Assembly: GCA_934293575.1 (NCBI GenBank) | Contig: CAKQYU010000003.1 | Location: 124,001-188,000 of the forward strand | DNA from: an uncultured Lachnospiraceae bacterium | Lineage (GTDB): Bacteria; Bacillota; Clostridia; Lachnospirales; Lachnospiraceae | Length of the DNA: 64,000 nucleotides | Direction: 5' to 3' | Shown: piece after piece, positions 43,047 through 52,274 of the stretch | How the letters are laid out: every line of letters begins with the position of its first letter | Numbering within the stretch: position 1 is the first letter of the stretch | The notes under the pieces: generated by a model | Database searches by the model: none | What the model was told of the DNA's origin: nothing | Seen by the model: the letters and a program-made list of their open reading frames with translations, nothing else | Program-made: the position numbers and the translations under genes

Positions 43047-43982
43047 TTAATCAATAATCAAATGAATTCTGTTGAGAATATAAGAAATATATAACTGGCT
43101 TACTCTCTTTGTGTAAATAGAATGACTTACAAATTTTTTGTATTTTTTAGCAATTGCCATTGAGTTTTTAAACATAAACTGAATTCTTTTTTTTGCCCCT
43201 GCATTTTTTTTTGCAGACGAAATAGAAGACGGATTCATCCGATAATACACCAGACATTCCTCTATTCCCGCAATCGAATCCGGATAAACGGATAATATGT
43301 GCAATATCATTTCCAAATCTTCAATTGCAATGGTTTCATCATATCCTCCAAACTCATCTAACACACTTTTTCGAATCATTACCGCCGGTGCCGGAATAAA
43401 ATTACAAAGATAAAGTCTTTCAAAAACATTATTCTTGCAATCCGGTAAGGTATCAAAAATAGTATCTGCCAATACATCCGCATCCGGAACATATTTTGCA
43501 GTATCTTTCACACAAATACAATTTGAAAAACTAAGTTTTATCTCCTTGTTGTGTTCCATAAACTTAACCATTGTTTCCAGATAATTGGGATACAACATGT
43601 CATCCGAAGCAATAATCTTTATATATTCTCCCGTTGCTTTTTTCAACATACGATTAATATTCTTTGTAATTCCCTGATTTGTTTCATTTTCCAGCAAAAC
43701 AAACCGGATATTCCGCTCGGTAAATTTTTGTTCGATTGTTTTGATTTGTTCTACCGAACCATCCTTAGAGGCATCGTCACATATTATAATTTCATAATTT
43801 GAATACATCTGATTCCATATACTGTTCAAACAGTCAACCACATATTTTTCATGGTTATAGCAGGGAATCAGAATCGAAACGCAGCATTTCCCAGAAGTCA
43901 AATCGCTTACCTCCATATTTTGCAATATTGATTCATTATACCTTTTTCTATATGTAAAATCAATGTTGCAATTCTTTCTCAC
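43047..43982 (-). CDS. glycosyltransferase family 2
   Basis: 311 residues from a GTG with AAGGA upstream, overlapping the acyltransferase gene by 23 bases; an ATG at 43916 is another possibility. GT-A fold: VSILIPCYNHEKYVVDCLNS, IIICDDASKDGS (UDP/dTDP-binding aspartates), and IIASDDMLYP as the DXD-like metal site. Adds one sugar to the lipid-linked repeat unit at the inner face of the membrane; donor and acceptor unknown. The C-terminal helices are amphipathic and may bind membrane. Confidence 0.9.
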   Translation of the reverse strand: MRKNCNIDFTYRKRYNESILQNMEVSDLTSGKCCVSILIPCYNHEKYVVDCLNSIWNQMYSNYEIIICDDASKDGSVEQIKTIEQKFTERNIRFVLLENETNQGITKNINRMLKKATGEYIKIIASDDMLYPNYLETMVKFMEHNKEIKLSFSNCICVKDTAKYVPDADVLADTIFDTLPDCKNNVFERLYLCNFIPAPAVMIRKSVLDEFGGYDETIAIEDLEMILHILSVYPDSIAGIEECLVYYRMNPSSISSAKKNAGAKKRIQFMFKNSMAIAKKYKKFVSHSIYTKRVSQLYISYILNRIHLIID

Positions 43983-45072
43983 AAGTTATCCTTTTTTGCA
44001 AAACCGGAAATACTCTGCACAGTATCTTCCAGATTCTTTCCATAAAGAAATTATAAATCACATCAATCAAAAAGCAGATTAAATAAATACCAGGCACTGC
44101 CACCAGAATATGGGCAAGCATAATATACCAGATATGTCCGACAAATTTCTGCACACCAATATAAGGTATAAAGAATGTATGAATCAAATACACGGTAAAA
44201 CATGCTCCCGCCAGACGATTGATTCCTGCATTTTGAAACTCTTTTCTTTTTTCAAATATCCGAAACAAACTGACTGCTGCCAAAATCACAAACGGATTAC
44301 AATATTCCCATGCGCAGTTTTCGATTGTCCATCCATCCGCTTTTGCATAAGATAACAGACAGATTACTATTACGCAGCCAATATATTTTAAAATATCCAT
44401 ATAGCCGGATGTCTCTTTTGCCTTATTTCTTCGTAAATAAACACCCACACAATACATCAATACAAAATTAACAATTGTATAACCGGACTGGTCGCCCAAA
44501 AAACCGATTGTATTTAACCCATTCCATTCCTGATTTGTCAATCCTGACAATATATCCGCTCCAAACGGCCAGACAGAAAATAAAAAGCCCGAAAGAAAAA
44601 CAAATTTTTTCAGTTGCACATCGGATAAATGATTCAGCAAAACATTGATATACGGCACCAGGCAATATAGTGCAATATAAAGAATCACAAAATAATTATT
44701 CGGTATCAGCGCCTTTAACAATCCTTTTCCAAATGCCCCCCAGTCAACAGGCATACCGGAAACAACACAAAGCCCCTGTGTCAAAACCACTGCAGCCAGT
44801 TTAAAAAGAATCACTTCCACCAATAATTTAAGAGGCTTTAAAACAGAAACACTGTCCGAATAACACATATAATAACCGGTAATCAGTACAAATACATTTA
44901 CCGCACAGATTGCCATACTTTCCAAAAAATGCAATATAATATTATTGACACTGAGTGAAAATGTATATACCAATCCTCCACCAATCTCTGCATTGTTATA
45001 ATGTAATATAATTACTCCCGCCATAATGATGATTCTTAACAATTCAATGTTGGAATTTCTGGTCTTATTCAT
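43960..45072 (-). CDS. acyltransferase family 3 membrane protein
   Basis: 370 residues with about ten membrane spans. N-terminal NSNIELLRIIIMAGVIILHY is the acyltransferase-3 signature with the conserved arginine and histidine. These proteins O-acetylate surface polysaccharides, or in some loci fill the polymerase position. It overlaps the genes on both sides, so it belongs to the glycan operon and probably modifies the repeat unit. It is not an obvious N-acetyltransferase for the 3-amino sugar. Confidence 0.85.
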   Translation of the reverse strand: MNKTRNSNIELLRIIIMAGVIILHYNNAEIGGGLVYTFSLSVNNIILHFLESMAICAVNVFVLITGYYMCYSDSVSVLKPLKLLVEVILFKLAAVVLTQGLCVVSGMPVDWGAFGKGLLKALIPNNYFVILYIALYCLVPYINVLLNHLSDVQLKKFVFLSGFLFSVWPFGADILSGLTNQEWNGLNTIGFLGDQSGYTIVNFVLMYCVGVYLRRNKAKETSGYMDILKYIGCVIVICLLSYAKADGWTIENCAWEYCNPFVILAAVSLFRIFEKRKEFQNAGINRLAGACFTVYLIHTFFIPYIGVQKFVGHIWYIMLAHILVAVPGIYLICFLIDVIYNFFMERIWKILCRVFPVLQKRITCEKELQH

Positions 45073-46201
45073 CCTTTGCGTCCCCTCTTAATACACTTTC
45101 ATATAATTTCAAATATTTTTTACTGATATGGTCAATCTCAAAAGAATCATAGGCATATTGTTTTATAGAATCCCTGTCATAAGCATCCAAATTATCCTTC
45201 ATATATAAAATACCTTCTTCTAATGCCTTTGCACTTGCCTTTTCAACAATATGACCCGCCTGTTGCGGTACCAAAGAATCCACTCCGCCTGAATTGGTTC
45301 CCAAAACTGGTTTTCCAAGCAGCATTGCTTCCTGAACGGAAACACCACTACATTCCATCAGACTTGCAGAAACAAAAAAGTCCATTTCACTGACAATTTC
45401 ATATAACTGCTTTCTTTCACATCTTCCATAGAAGGTAACCACATCCTCAATCCCAAGTTCTTTTGCAAGATTAATAAAATAATCTAAATATTGTCCGCCC
45501 CCGATATGATGCAGATATACCTTTTCTCCCTTATCCTTTAAATTTTTGATTGCCTGTAACAGATATTTTAATCCCTTTATTTCCAAATCATATAACACAG
45601 CAACTATCACAATATTCAAGTAGCCATCTTTATAATAATTCCGGCATCCCATATTATAATCCGGCAGAATAATACCATTGTAAATGACATCAAATCTGCA
45701 ATCTTTATAAATTTGTGCAAGTTTTTGTTGGGAATCCTTTGATACACATATATTAGCCTTACTCTGTCGAAAAGCTACTTTACTGAAATAATGATTGATT
45801 CCGGGTTTGTCCACCCCGCTGATTTCGATTGGCGTATGTTCCGTAATCACCATCGGAATATTATATTTTTTTGAATATCGAACCGCATAATATCCGGCGC
45901 TGGAACCAACATGTGCATGAATAATATCCGGTTTAAAATCTTTTATGATTTTCTCCATTGCCTCATCCATAAATTTACGGTTCTTGAAAAAGGCATGCGG
46001 ACGATACGGACTCCGATATGTTTGAAGTCCCCATTCTTCCTCATTTGAAAAACCATCTTCCATATCCGTATCAAACGGATAGTAGATTGCCATATTACAA
46101 TATTGATTCAAATCCATTGACTGCTCATAATGAAATACACCCGCTTCTAATTTATCCTGTCCTTTTTTTGTATACCATGAAACCATCATCAATATATTCA
46201 T
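45065..46201 (-). CDS. glycosyltransferase family 4
   Basis: 378 residues, GT-B fold. N-terminal domain with DIIHAHVGSSAGYYA; C-terminal donor-binding domain with LYDLEIKGLKYLLQAIKNL and the EX7E-type element in FFVSASLMECSGVSVQEAMLLGKPVLG. Retaining transferase using a nucleotide sugar. The ATGA start-stop overlap with the GT2 gene before it and the overlap with the acyltransferase gene after it show tight operon packing. Confidence 0.92.
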   Translation of the reverse strand: MNILMMVSWYTKKGQDKLEAGVFHYEQSMDLNQYCNMAIYYPFDTDMEDGFSNEEEWGLQTYRSPYRPHAFFKNRKFMDEAMEKIIKDFKPDIIHAHVGSSAGYYAVRYSKKYNIPMVITEHTPIEISGVDKPGINHYFSKVAFRQSKANICVSKDSQQKLAQIYKDCRFDVIYNGIILPDYNMGCRNYYKDGYLNIVIVAVLYDLEIKGLKYLLQAIKNLKDKGEKVYLHHIGGGQYLDYFINLAKELGIEDVVTFYGRCERKQLYEIVSEMDFFVSASLMECSGVSVQEAMLLGKPVLGTNSGGVDSLVPQQAGHIVEKASAKALEEGILYMKDNLDAYDRDSIKQYAYDSFEIDHISKKYLKLYESVLRGDAKDE

Positions 46202-47169
46202 ATGTTTACTCCTCTAAATTCCGGATTCTCCAAAAATCCCATCTCAACATTTTCTTTTTGTCTGTGTGCTCCCATTCTCTTTTGAACAAACGAAGAAATC
46301 AAATAACGAATCGCATCCGGATTCACAAAAGTCCGCAAAATTGTTCTCAGATACAGATTTTTAATCCTGTAAAACGGCAATAGGGCATGTCTTTTTTTAA
46401 CATATCGGTTTTCCGGATATAACTCATAAAGATGCCGGTATAGCGCATCCACATCCTTTGCCAGCAAGTCCTCAAACCGGCTGTGTTTTTTGGTTGATAT
46501 GCCGTTTCCGATCTCATACCATATCATATACGAATCATATAGCTTTACACATCTTCCCTCTACAGCCGACAGCACCTGAAAAATATCCTCCTCATACACA
46601 ACATACGGTTCTATTTTTTTCATGTATTCAACAAAGAAATCCTTTCGGTAACAGATTGCAGCTCCACATACATTGTCACTGTAAAGCAACAGGTTTCTTG
46701 TAATTCTTTTTTCTGCCTGTTTCAATCGGTATGCCTTTATGTCAAAAGGATGATAATATCCGGTTTTGGTAAAACTGCCATCCTCCCCGGTTCGGTAACC
46801 CTGAATTAATCCAAAACAACATTCTGCTTTTTCTTTTTCCATAAATGTATATACATTTTTTAAGGTATTTTCATTATACAGACAATCCCCGGCACTGATT
46901 GGCTTCACATATTTTCCCGTACAACAGGAAAGCCCGGAGATAATATTTTTAACCGTTCCCCGGTTCACAGTATTGGCAACATAATGATAATTTTTAAAAT
47001 CATAAGTTTCAAAAAAAGAATCCAGTTCCCGGAACGGCGGATTTTTTGAACCATCATCCGCAATCACGATTTCAAAATCATCAAAATCCTGCATTACAAT
47101 GGATTTCAATGTCAAAAATAATTTTTCAATTTTTGAATTATAGGATAAAACAAGTACCGAAATTTTCAT
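46198..47169 (-). CDS. glycosyltransferase family 2
   Basis: 323 residues. GT-A opening KISVLVLSYNSKIEKLFLTL, nucleotide-binding DFEIVIADDGSKNP and DXD-like ISAGDCLYNE; the latter replaces the usual DDD with AGD. GGAGG upstream of the start. One of three GT2 enzymes in the operon, with specificity unknown. Confidence 0.88.
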   Translation of the reverse strand: MKISVLVLSYNSKIEKLFLTLKSIVMQDFDDFEIVIADDGSKNPPFRELDSFFETYDFKNYHYVANTVNRGTVKNIISGLSCCTGKYVKPISAGDCLYNENTLKNVYTFMEKEKAECCFGLIQGYRTGEDGSFTKTGYYHPFDIKAYRLKQAEKRITRNLLLYSDNVCGAAICYRKDFFVEYMKKIEPYVVYEEDIFQVLSAVEGRCVKLYDSYMIWYEIGNGISTKKHSRFEDLLAKDVDALYRHLYELYPENRYVKKRHALLPFYRIKNLYLRTILRTFVNPDAIRYLISSFVQKRMGAHRQKENVEMGFLENPEFRGVNI

Positions 47170-47192
47170 ACAGCCTCCGTAATCATCTGATT

Positions 47193-48185
47193 TTATAATT
47201 TTGAATACAACTTTAATAACGGCAAAAACAATCCCGCTTTATTCAGCAAAAGAGAACCTCTTACAATTAAGCGAATCTTACCGTTTTCACCCGCCGGAAC
47301 CAGCAACCGTCTAACCACACGTTTTTCCACACAAGGATATTGCGATTTTAACCACAAAAAACACTGTTGATATGCTTCCTTTAACCGCTTGGTATCCACA
47401 CTCTTTGCAACATACAACAGATACCAGATGATATGCTTTGCCATCATATATTCCAAACAATCTTTATCCATATTATGTTGAGGATTCATATCGTTATGCA
47501 ATTGTTTCAACATGATTAACGGATTCCGATCCTCTTCTAATCTGCTCATATTCGCATGAGATTCGGACTTTTCATTGTATAACCAGCAATATCCCTGATA
47601 TTCCGTCACCTCAACTTTATCCGTATAACTCATATATAACATATTAAAATAAAAATCTTCACTGATTTTTGTAATCATAAATCGGATATGATATTGATTC
47701 AGTATTTCCTTCCGATACAATCTCCCCCACGGAGCCGTAATACGATACCGGCTAAAACTTTTTGTTGGATTAAGTTTCCAGCTTTCTAAAATATTGCCTT
47801 TTTTATCAACCAAATCAAACCCACCGATCACCAAATCCGCCTGTTTCTTCTTTGCAAGTTTTACCAACCGGCTGACGCAGTCTGCATACATTGCATCATC
47901 CTGATCCATAAACATGATATATTCACCCTTTGCAAGATCAATCCCTTTATTTCTGGTCTTACAAATTCCCGCATTTTCCTGATGAACAACCTGCATCTGT
48001 ATCTTTGCAGTATGGGAAAGTTCCTGCAATATGTGCAGCGAATCATCCTTTGAGCCGTCATCAATCGTAATCAATTCGATATTATCATAGGTCTGTTGAA
48101 AAATTGTCTCTATGGAAGCCTTTATAAACTTTTCCCCATTGTAAACAGGCATAATAATAGAAACTAATGGATATTCATTCTTCAA
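47193..48185 (-). CDS. glycosyltransferase family 2
   Basis: 330 residues from a TTG start with AAAGGTG upstream; the start overlaps the stop of the preceding membrane protein gene. GT-A motifs VSIIMPVYNGEKFIKASIET, LITIDDGSKDDS and IMFMDQDDAMYAD are complete. The C-terminal part (ITAPWGRLYRKEILNQYHIR) resembles EpsJ/CpsI-type transferases of surface polysaccharides. Confidence 0.92.
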   Translation of the reverse strand: MKNEYPLVSIIMPVYNGEKFIKASIETIFQQTYDNIELITIDDGSKDDSLHILQELSHTAKIQMQVVHQENAGICKTRNKGIDLAKGEYIMFMDQDDAMYADCVSRLVKLAKKKQADLVIGGFDLVDKKGNILESWKLNPTKSFSRYRITAPWGRLYRKEILNQYHIRFMITKISEDFYFNMLYMSYTDKVEVTEYQGYCWLYNEKSESHANMSRLEEDRNPLIMLKQLHNDMNPQHNMDKDCLEYMMAKHIIWYLLYVAKSVDTKRLKEAYQQCFLWLKSQYPCVEKRVVRRLLVPAGENGKIRLIVRGSLLLNKAGLFLPLLKLYSKL

Positions 48186-49966
48186 TTTGATTCACCTTTC
48201 TTATGCTCCGGCAACTTTGCAACATATCCTGCCTCATTTTCATATACACGTTCCAAAGAGTCAAAATACTCCTGATTATCAAGATAATCCGTCGATAAAT
48301 CATCGGTCATTACAACCACATATCGGGCATCTTCCTTTAATGCCTCATATGCTACCGAATACTGGTCTGTGATATCCGCATACCAGTATACATCCTCCCA
48401 GTACGCTACAACCGGAATATTCTCTTTCTCTGAATCATTCAAAAGATTCTTATATACATACTGATATAAAGATATCTTCTCCGGATTATACGGTCCTCTG
48501 TTTTTCAGGTCATATCTGTTATAGGAATATATACTTACAAATGCAGAGGCTTTTGGTGACGGACAAAACATCTCATTATGAACCGCAACCTTTTCTTCAA
48601 AGGATGTTACATAAATACCAAATACCATCGACCAGGTTGCAAAGCCACTTAAAATCAAAAGCCTTGATTTTTTGTCCATCTGTAATATTCCGTAAAACAT
48701 CCCTACAAATAATAACAGCCATATCAGACTATATGTTTTGTAGTAGTAATAAGACGATACCTGCTGAAACATTCCTTTCAGAAAAAGAATTCCCACAAAT
48801 ACAATGGAATACGGACACAGATACATAAATACACGATTCTTCTTTTTCTGATACAACCGGATAATACCTACAATTGCCAACGGAAGCAACGGAAGAAAAT
48901 CAGAATATAAATCACGGTAGCATCCACCTTCCGTCACAATTGCACCTGATACCGTTGTTCCACTGTTAAATATCCGAAAATATGTATAGTATATTCCAAT
49001 CAGACACGGTAACAGAAAAACTCCCAGACAAACCCGGATTGTTTTCCATGAAATCAACTTCTCATTCTTTCGTTGATATAAGAAAATACAGGTAATGATT
49101 GCAAAATAAGTAACCGGTGCAAACAAAATATAGCAGACCGCAAGACCTGCACACAGTATCATGACACTGCCTAAATCAAACCATTCCTTTATTTCTTTGT
49201 CCACATACATATCCATAAGGATAATGATTGCAGCAATGATCGTAATACTCTGTCCAAGATAAATAAAGCCAAAAATCTCGGTATTTAACGGATAGCCTGC
49301 CATATATAATAAAACGGTAACCAGTCCCGCTATCTTTAAGAATCGATCGGTCAACTGTTTTCGTAACAACCCAAAAAACAAAAAACCGGCAATAGCAAAC
49401 GATATCATATCCGAAATAAGAAATAATTTATAGTAAAGCTCCACTCCTGTAAATGGTGCAAAACATTCCATAAATAATGCATTGTTCAATGCAGAATGAT
49501 ACATAGCCGTTACAGTCTGATAATCCATGATATACAATGCACTTTTAAAATGTGTAGCCGGATCAATTGCTGCGTAATTTAAGAACAGATGCGGACCGCC
49601 GAATCGCATTTTTACAAATACAAGCACCAGCACAATGACACAAAGATATCCGATGATATCAATTGCCTCGTATTTGTATTTCTGAATTTCTTTTTTCTTC
49701 CATATAGTATATAAAAAATAAGAAGAACCAAGCAGATTACAACATCCGACCGACACAATATTAACCGGTATATTCACAAAACAAAGAAACGCCGTAACAA
49801 AGGTCTGATAACAGGAAACCAAAACCAGTAATAACGGAATCCATACCGCCCCATACATTACATTTACGGATTTTTTATAAAGGTATAAGCCTGTAAACAA
49901 AAGTATTATACTAACTGCATAAAATAAAGAATAAATCCATGAAATCGTCACTTGTCTTTCCCCCAT
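48182..49966 (-). CDS. polytopic membrane protein, candidate glycan polymerase or GT-C enzyme
   Basis: 594 residues with about twelve to fourteen membrane spans and a large C-terminal soluble part (about 470-594). The loop AAIDPATHFKSALYIMDYQT between early helices could hold catalytic residues, as in GT-C enzymes or Wzy polymerases, but I see no diagnostic motif. The start is uncertain: a GTG five codons later (49951) has a GGGGGA at good distance. It is the first gene of the long assembly operon behind a strong promoter. No other polymerase candidate is present, so by elimination it may fill that role. Confidence 0.6.
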   Translation of the reverse strand: MGERQVTISWIYSLFYAVSIILLFTGLYLYKKSVNVMYGAVWIPLLLVLVSCYQTFVTAFLCFVNIPVNIVSVGCCNLLGSSYFLYTIWKKKEIQKYKYEAIDIIGYLCVIVLVLVFVKMRFGGPHLFLNYAAIDPATHFKSALYIMDYQTVTAMYHSALNNALFMECFAPFTGVELYYKLFLISDMISFAIAGFLFFGLLRKQLTDRFLKIAGLVTVLLYMAGYPLNTEIFGFIYLGQSITIIAAIIILMDMYVDKEIKEWFDLGSVMILCAGLAVCYILFAPVTYFAIITCIFLYQRKNEKLISWKTIRVCLGVFLLPCLIGIYYTYFRIFNSGTTVSGAIVTEGGCYRDLYSDFLPLLPLAIVGIIRLYQKKKNRVFMYLCPYSIVFVGILFLKGMFQQVSSYYYYKTYSLIWLLLFVGMFYGILQMDKKSRLLILSGFATWSMVFGIYVTSFEEKVAVHNEMFCPSPKASAFVSIYSYNRYDLKNRGPYNPEKISLYQYVYKNLLNDSEKENIPVVAYWEDVYWYADITDQYSVAYEALKEDARYVVVMTDDLSTDYLDNQEYFDSLERVYENEAGYVAKLPEHKKGESN

Positions 49967-49983
49967 TTATCCAAACTTATTTC

Positions 49984-50013
49984 ATAATAAACGTTTCTAT
50001 CATACTTTGTCAA
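49984..50013 (-). promoter_or_regulatory. promoter of the glycan assembly operon
   Basis: Minus strand: consensus TTGACA (50008-50013), 18-base spacer, TATTAT (49984-49989). It lies between the BCCT gene and the membrane protein gene, so the assembly genes can be expressed apart from the choline cassette. Confidence 0.65.
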
Positions 50014-50047
50014 TATTTTACATTCCCCTCTAAAACCGGCCTTAAAA

Positions 50048-51556
50048 CTACTTTTTCAAATACTCCTTTGCATCCTTAAAAAAGCTAAGTACAATCATCA
50101 CCATTACGATTCCAATCGGAAATGCCGCAATAATGCTGACGGATTGCAAATTACTCATGGAACTTTCCGAAAAGACCAAGGCAACCGGCAATAATATCAA
50201 TAGCAAACACCATAATAACTGTATTGATTTTTTAGGATCTTCTCCATCCTCCAAATGATGATAGCTGTAGCAGGAAGCGGTATATGCAATGGAATCAAAT
50301 GAGGTCGCATAAAATGCTATCATTGTAAGCAATACCAATACCAACACAAATGGTGCCCCCGGAAGTGTATGTATCACATCCAAAATCATCTGATACAAAT
50401 CTCCGTTTGCTTCATAATCCGACATGAAATCAGCCACCTTTTCCAGTTGCAGACCAAGTGAATAATTTCCCAGAACAACAAAGCTTACAATAGTAGAACC
50501 AACACCGAATACATAACCGCCTAAAATAGTCTGACGGATGGTTCTTCCCTTTGATATATTTCCGATAAAGAAAGGGGCTGCCACACACCATACCATCCAA
50601 TATGCCCAATAATAAATGGTCCAGTCCTGAGGGAAATTGGAAGTTCTGGCAGGATCCGTATATGTTGCAAGTCCTATAAAATTTTGCAGTGTTACACCAA
50701 TTTGCTGAAATCCGGCTTCAATAATATACTTGGTTTCTCCACCCAATAACAATACATATAACAACAATCCGAAAAACAGATAAATACATATCTTGGATAA
50801 AATTCCAATCCCTTTAAATCCATGCAGTAAAGAATAAGTATAAACAACACAGGTTATCATTATAATCAGAATGGTTATCAGCTTGTTATTCATCTCAACA
50901 TGAAACAGGGAACCAATAATTCTTGTCATTAACGGAGTTGCCACACTAAACGTCGTTGCGGTTCCTGCCAGCAAAGCAAATACCGCCAGCAAATCAATCA
51001 ATCTTCCCGGTAATTTTTCCGTCTGTTTCCCCAACAAGGCACGACAGGCTTCCGAATATCTTTGCCGATTTCTTTTTTTCACATGCAGCATAAAGCCAAA
51101 GGCAACCGCCAGAACCAGATAAAATCCCCATGGGATAAAACTCCAGTGAAAAATAGGAAATACCCCTGCCCAATCCTTAAAAGAACCCAGTTCTTTGATA
51201 TGCGGATTGGTTGCATACATAACCCATTCCGAAAAAGAATAGAATAAAATATCGGCAGCCAAACCACAGGTAAACATCATACATCCCCATGTAAAAAACG
51301 AATACTTCGGTTTTTCATCCTTATCCCCTAATACAATGTCTCCGTATTTCGATAAAGCCAGATAAATGGATACCGAAAAAATACCCAATCCAATCACCAA
51401 ATAATAAGTTCCGAATGTATCTCCAAAAAAGAATCGTATCCCACTCAATACCGCATTTGACTGTTCTGGAAAAAAGAAGAAGAATACACTTAAAATTCCT
51501 ACCAGAATTAACGGTACCAACGTAATCATCCAATCAATTTTTTTATTTGTTTTCAT
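50048..51556 (-). CDS. BCCT family transporter (choline/betaine-type)
   Basis: 502 residues from the ATG at 51556, six bases after GGAGG; twelve membrane spans. The family signature around WTIYYWAYWMVWCVAAPFFI with GNISKGRTIRQ is clear, including the tryptophan-rich helix that forms the aromatic cage for trimethylammonium groups. BCCT proteins import choline, betaine or carnitine by ion symport. It overlaps the LicC gene by 14 bases, so its likely task is to bring in choline (or a related amine) for activation, taking the place of the LicB permease of classical lic loci. Confidence 0.88.
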   Translation of the reverse strand: MKTNKKIDWMITLVPLILVGILSVFFFFFPEQSNAVLSGIRFFFGDTFGTYYLVIGLGIFSVSIYLALSKYGDIVLGDKDEKPKYSFFTWGCMMFTCGLAADILFYSFSEWVMYATNPHIKELGSFKDWAGVFPIFHWSFIPWGFYLVLAVAFGFMLHVKKRNRQRYSEACRALLGKQTEKLPGRLIDLLAVFALLAGTATTFSVATPLMTRIIGSLFHVEMNNKLITILIIMITCVVYTYSLLHGFKGIGILSKICIYLFFGLLLYVLLLGGETKYIIEAGFQQIGVTLQNFIGLATYTDPARTSNFPQDWTIYYWAYWMVWCVAAPFFIGNISKGRTIRQTILGGYVFGVGSTIVSFVVLGNYSLGLQLEKVADFMSDYEANGDLYQMILDVIHTLPGAPFVLVLVLLTMIAFYATSFDSIAYTASCYSYHHLEDGEDPKKSIQLLWCLLLILLPVALVFSESSMSNLQSVSIIAAFPIGIVMVMIVLSFFKDAKEYLKK

Positions 51557-52274
51557 TTTCACCCTCCATATACCGTGCGTATGTCTTATCCAACTGAATC
51601 AATTCCGATAAATTATCAACCTCTGTCACACTTTCCTTTTTCATCGGTGTAATTGTCAGCTTATAACAGTCCGGATAACAGAACATTGCCACATCATCCC
51701 AGTAAATATCTCTGTTTTTCTTCGTTTCAAATTCCATCTCCAAATGTTTTTTTAATTTGATTCCATCTTCCTTTGACCATCTGGAAATACTGTACAACTG
51801 CCAGCCCTTTTCGCCTCCTGTTCTGCTGCATGACGTTACATATCCATCCTTTTCCTGCAGCAGCCACTCATCGGTATAGGTATCTGTCCATACACAGTTA
51901 TATCCGGAAGCCTCAAAAAACGGAGATAATACGGAGGCATCATAAATAATCTGATCTCCGTCCAAAATAATTGCCTCTTCAATATATTCCCTTGCTACAT
52001 ACAAAGAGGAAATATTATTACATTCCGTATAATACGGGTTTTCAATCAAAGTAATATCCGGATATTTTTCTTTTAATTCCAGAAAAGCTTCTTTCCTGTA
52101 CCCGGTCACCACATAAATTTCCCGAATACCGTTTTCCAATAATCCATCAATTGCGGTATCAATCATTCTTTTTCCGTTTACCGCAATCATCGGTTTGGGA
52201 GTCGTCAGCGTAATCGGTCTTAACCGTTCTCCCTTTCCCGCAGCCATAATAATTGCTCTTTTTACCTTATTCAT
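51543..52274 (-). CDS. licC: LicC-like CTP:phosphocholine cytidylyltransferase
   Basis: 243 residues. Nucleotidyltransferase with IIMAAGKGERLRPITLTTPKPM, a YTECNNISSLYVAREY segment and the metal aspartates in IILDGDQII and VTEVDNLSEL. The order of motifs, including TDEWLLQ and IYWDDVAMF, follows pneumococcal LicC closely as I remember it. LicC makes CDP-choline from CTP and phosphocholine. It overlaps the upstream fusion gene by 8 bases and the BCCT gene by 14. A related amine such as ethanolamine or aminoethylphosphonate is the alternative substrate. Confidence 0.82.
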   Translation of the reverse strand: MNKVKRAIIMAAGKGERLRPITLTTPKPMIAVNGKRMIDTAIDGLLENGIREIYVVTGYRKEAFLELKEKYPDITLIENPYYTECNNISSLYVAREYIEEAIILDGDQIIYDASVLSPFFEASGYNCVWTDTYTDEWLLQEKDGYVTSCSRTGGEKGWQLYSISRWSKEDGIKLKKHLEMEFETKKNRDIYWDDVAMFCYPDCYKLTITPMKKESVTEVDNLSELIQLDKTYARYMEGENENK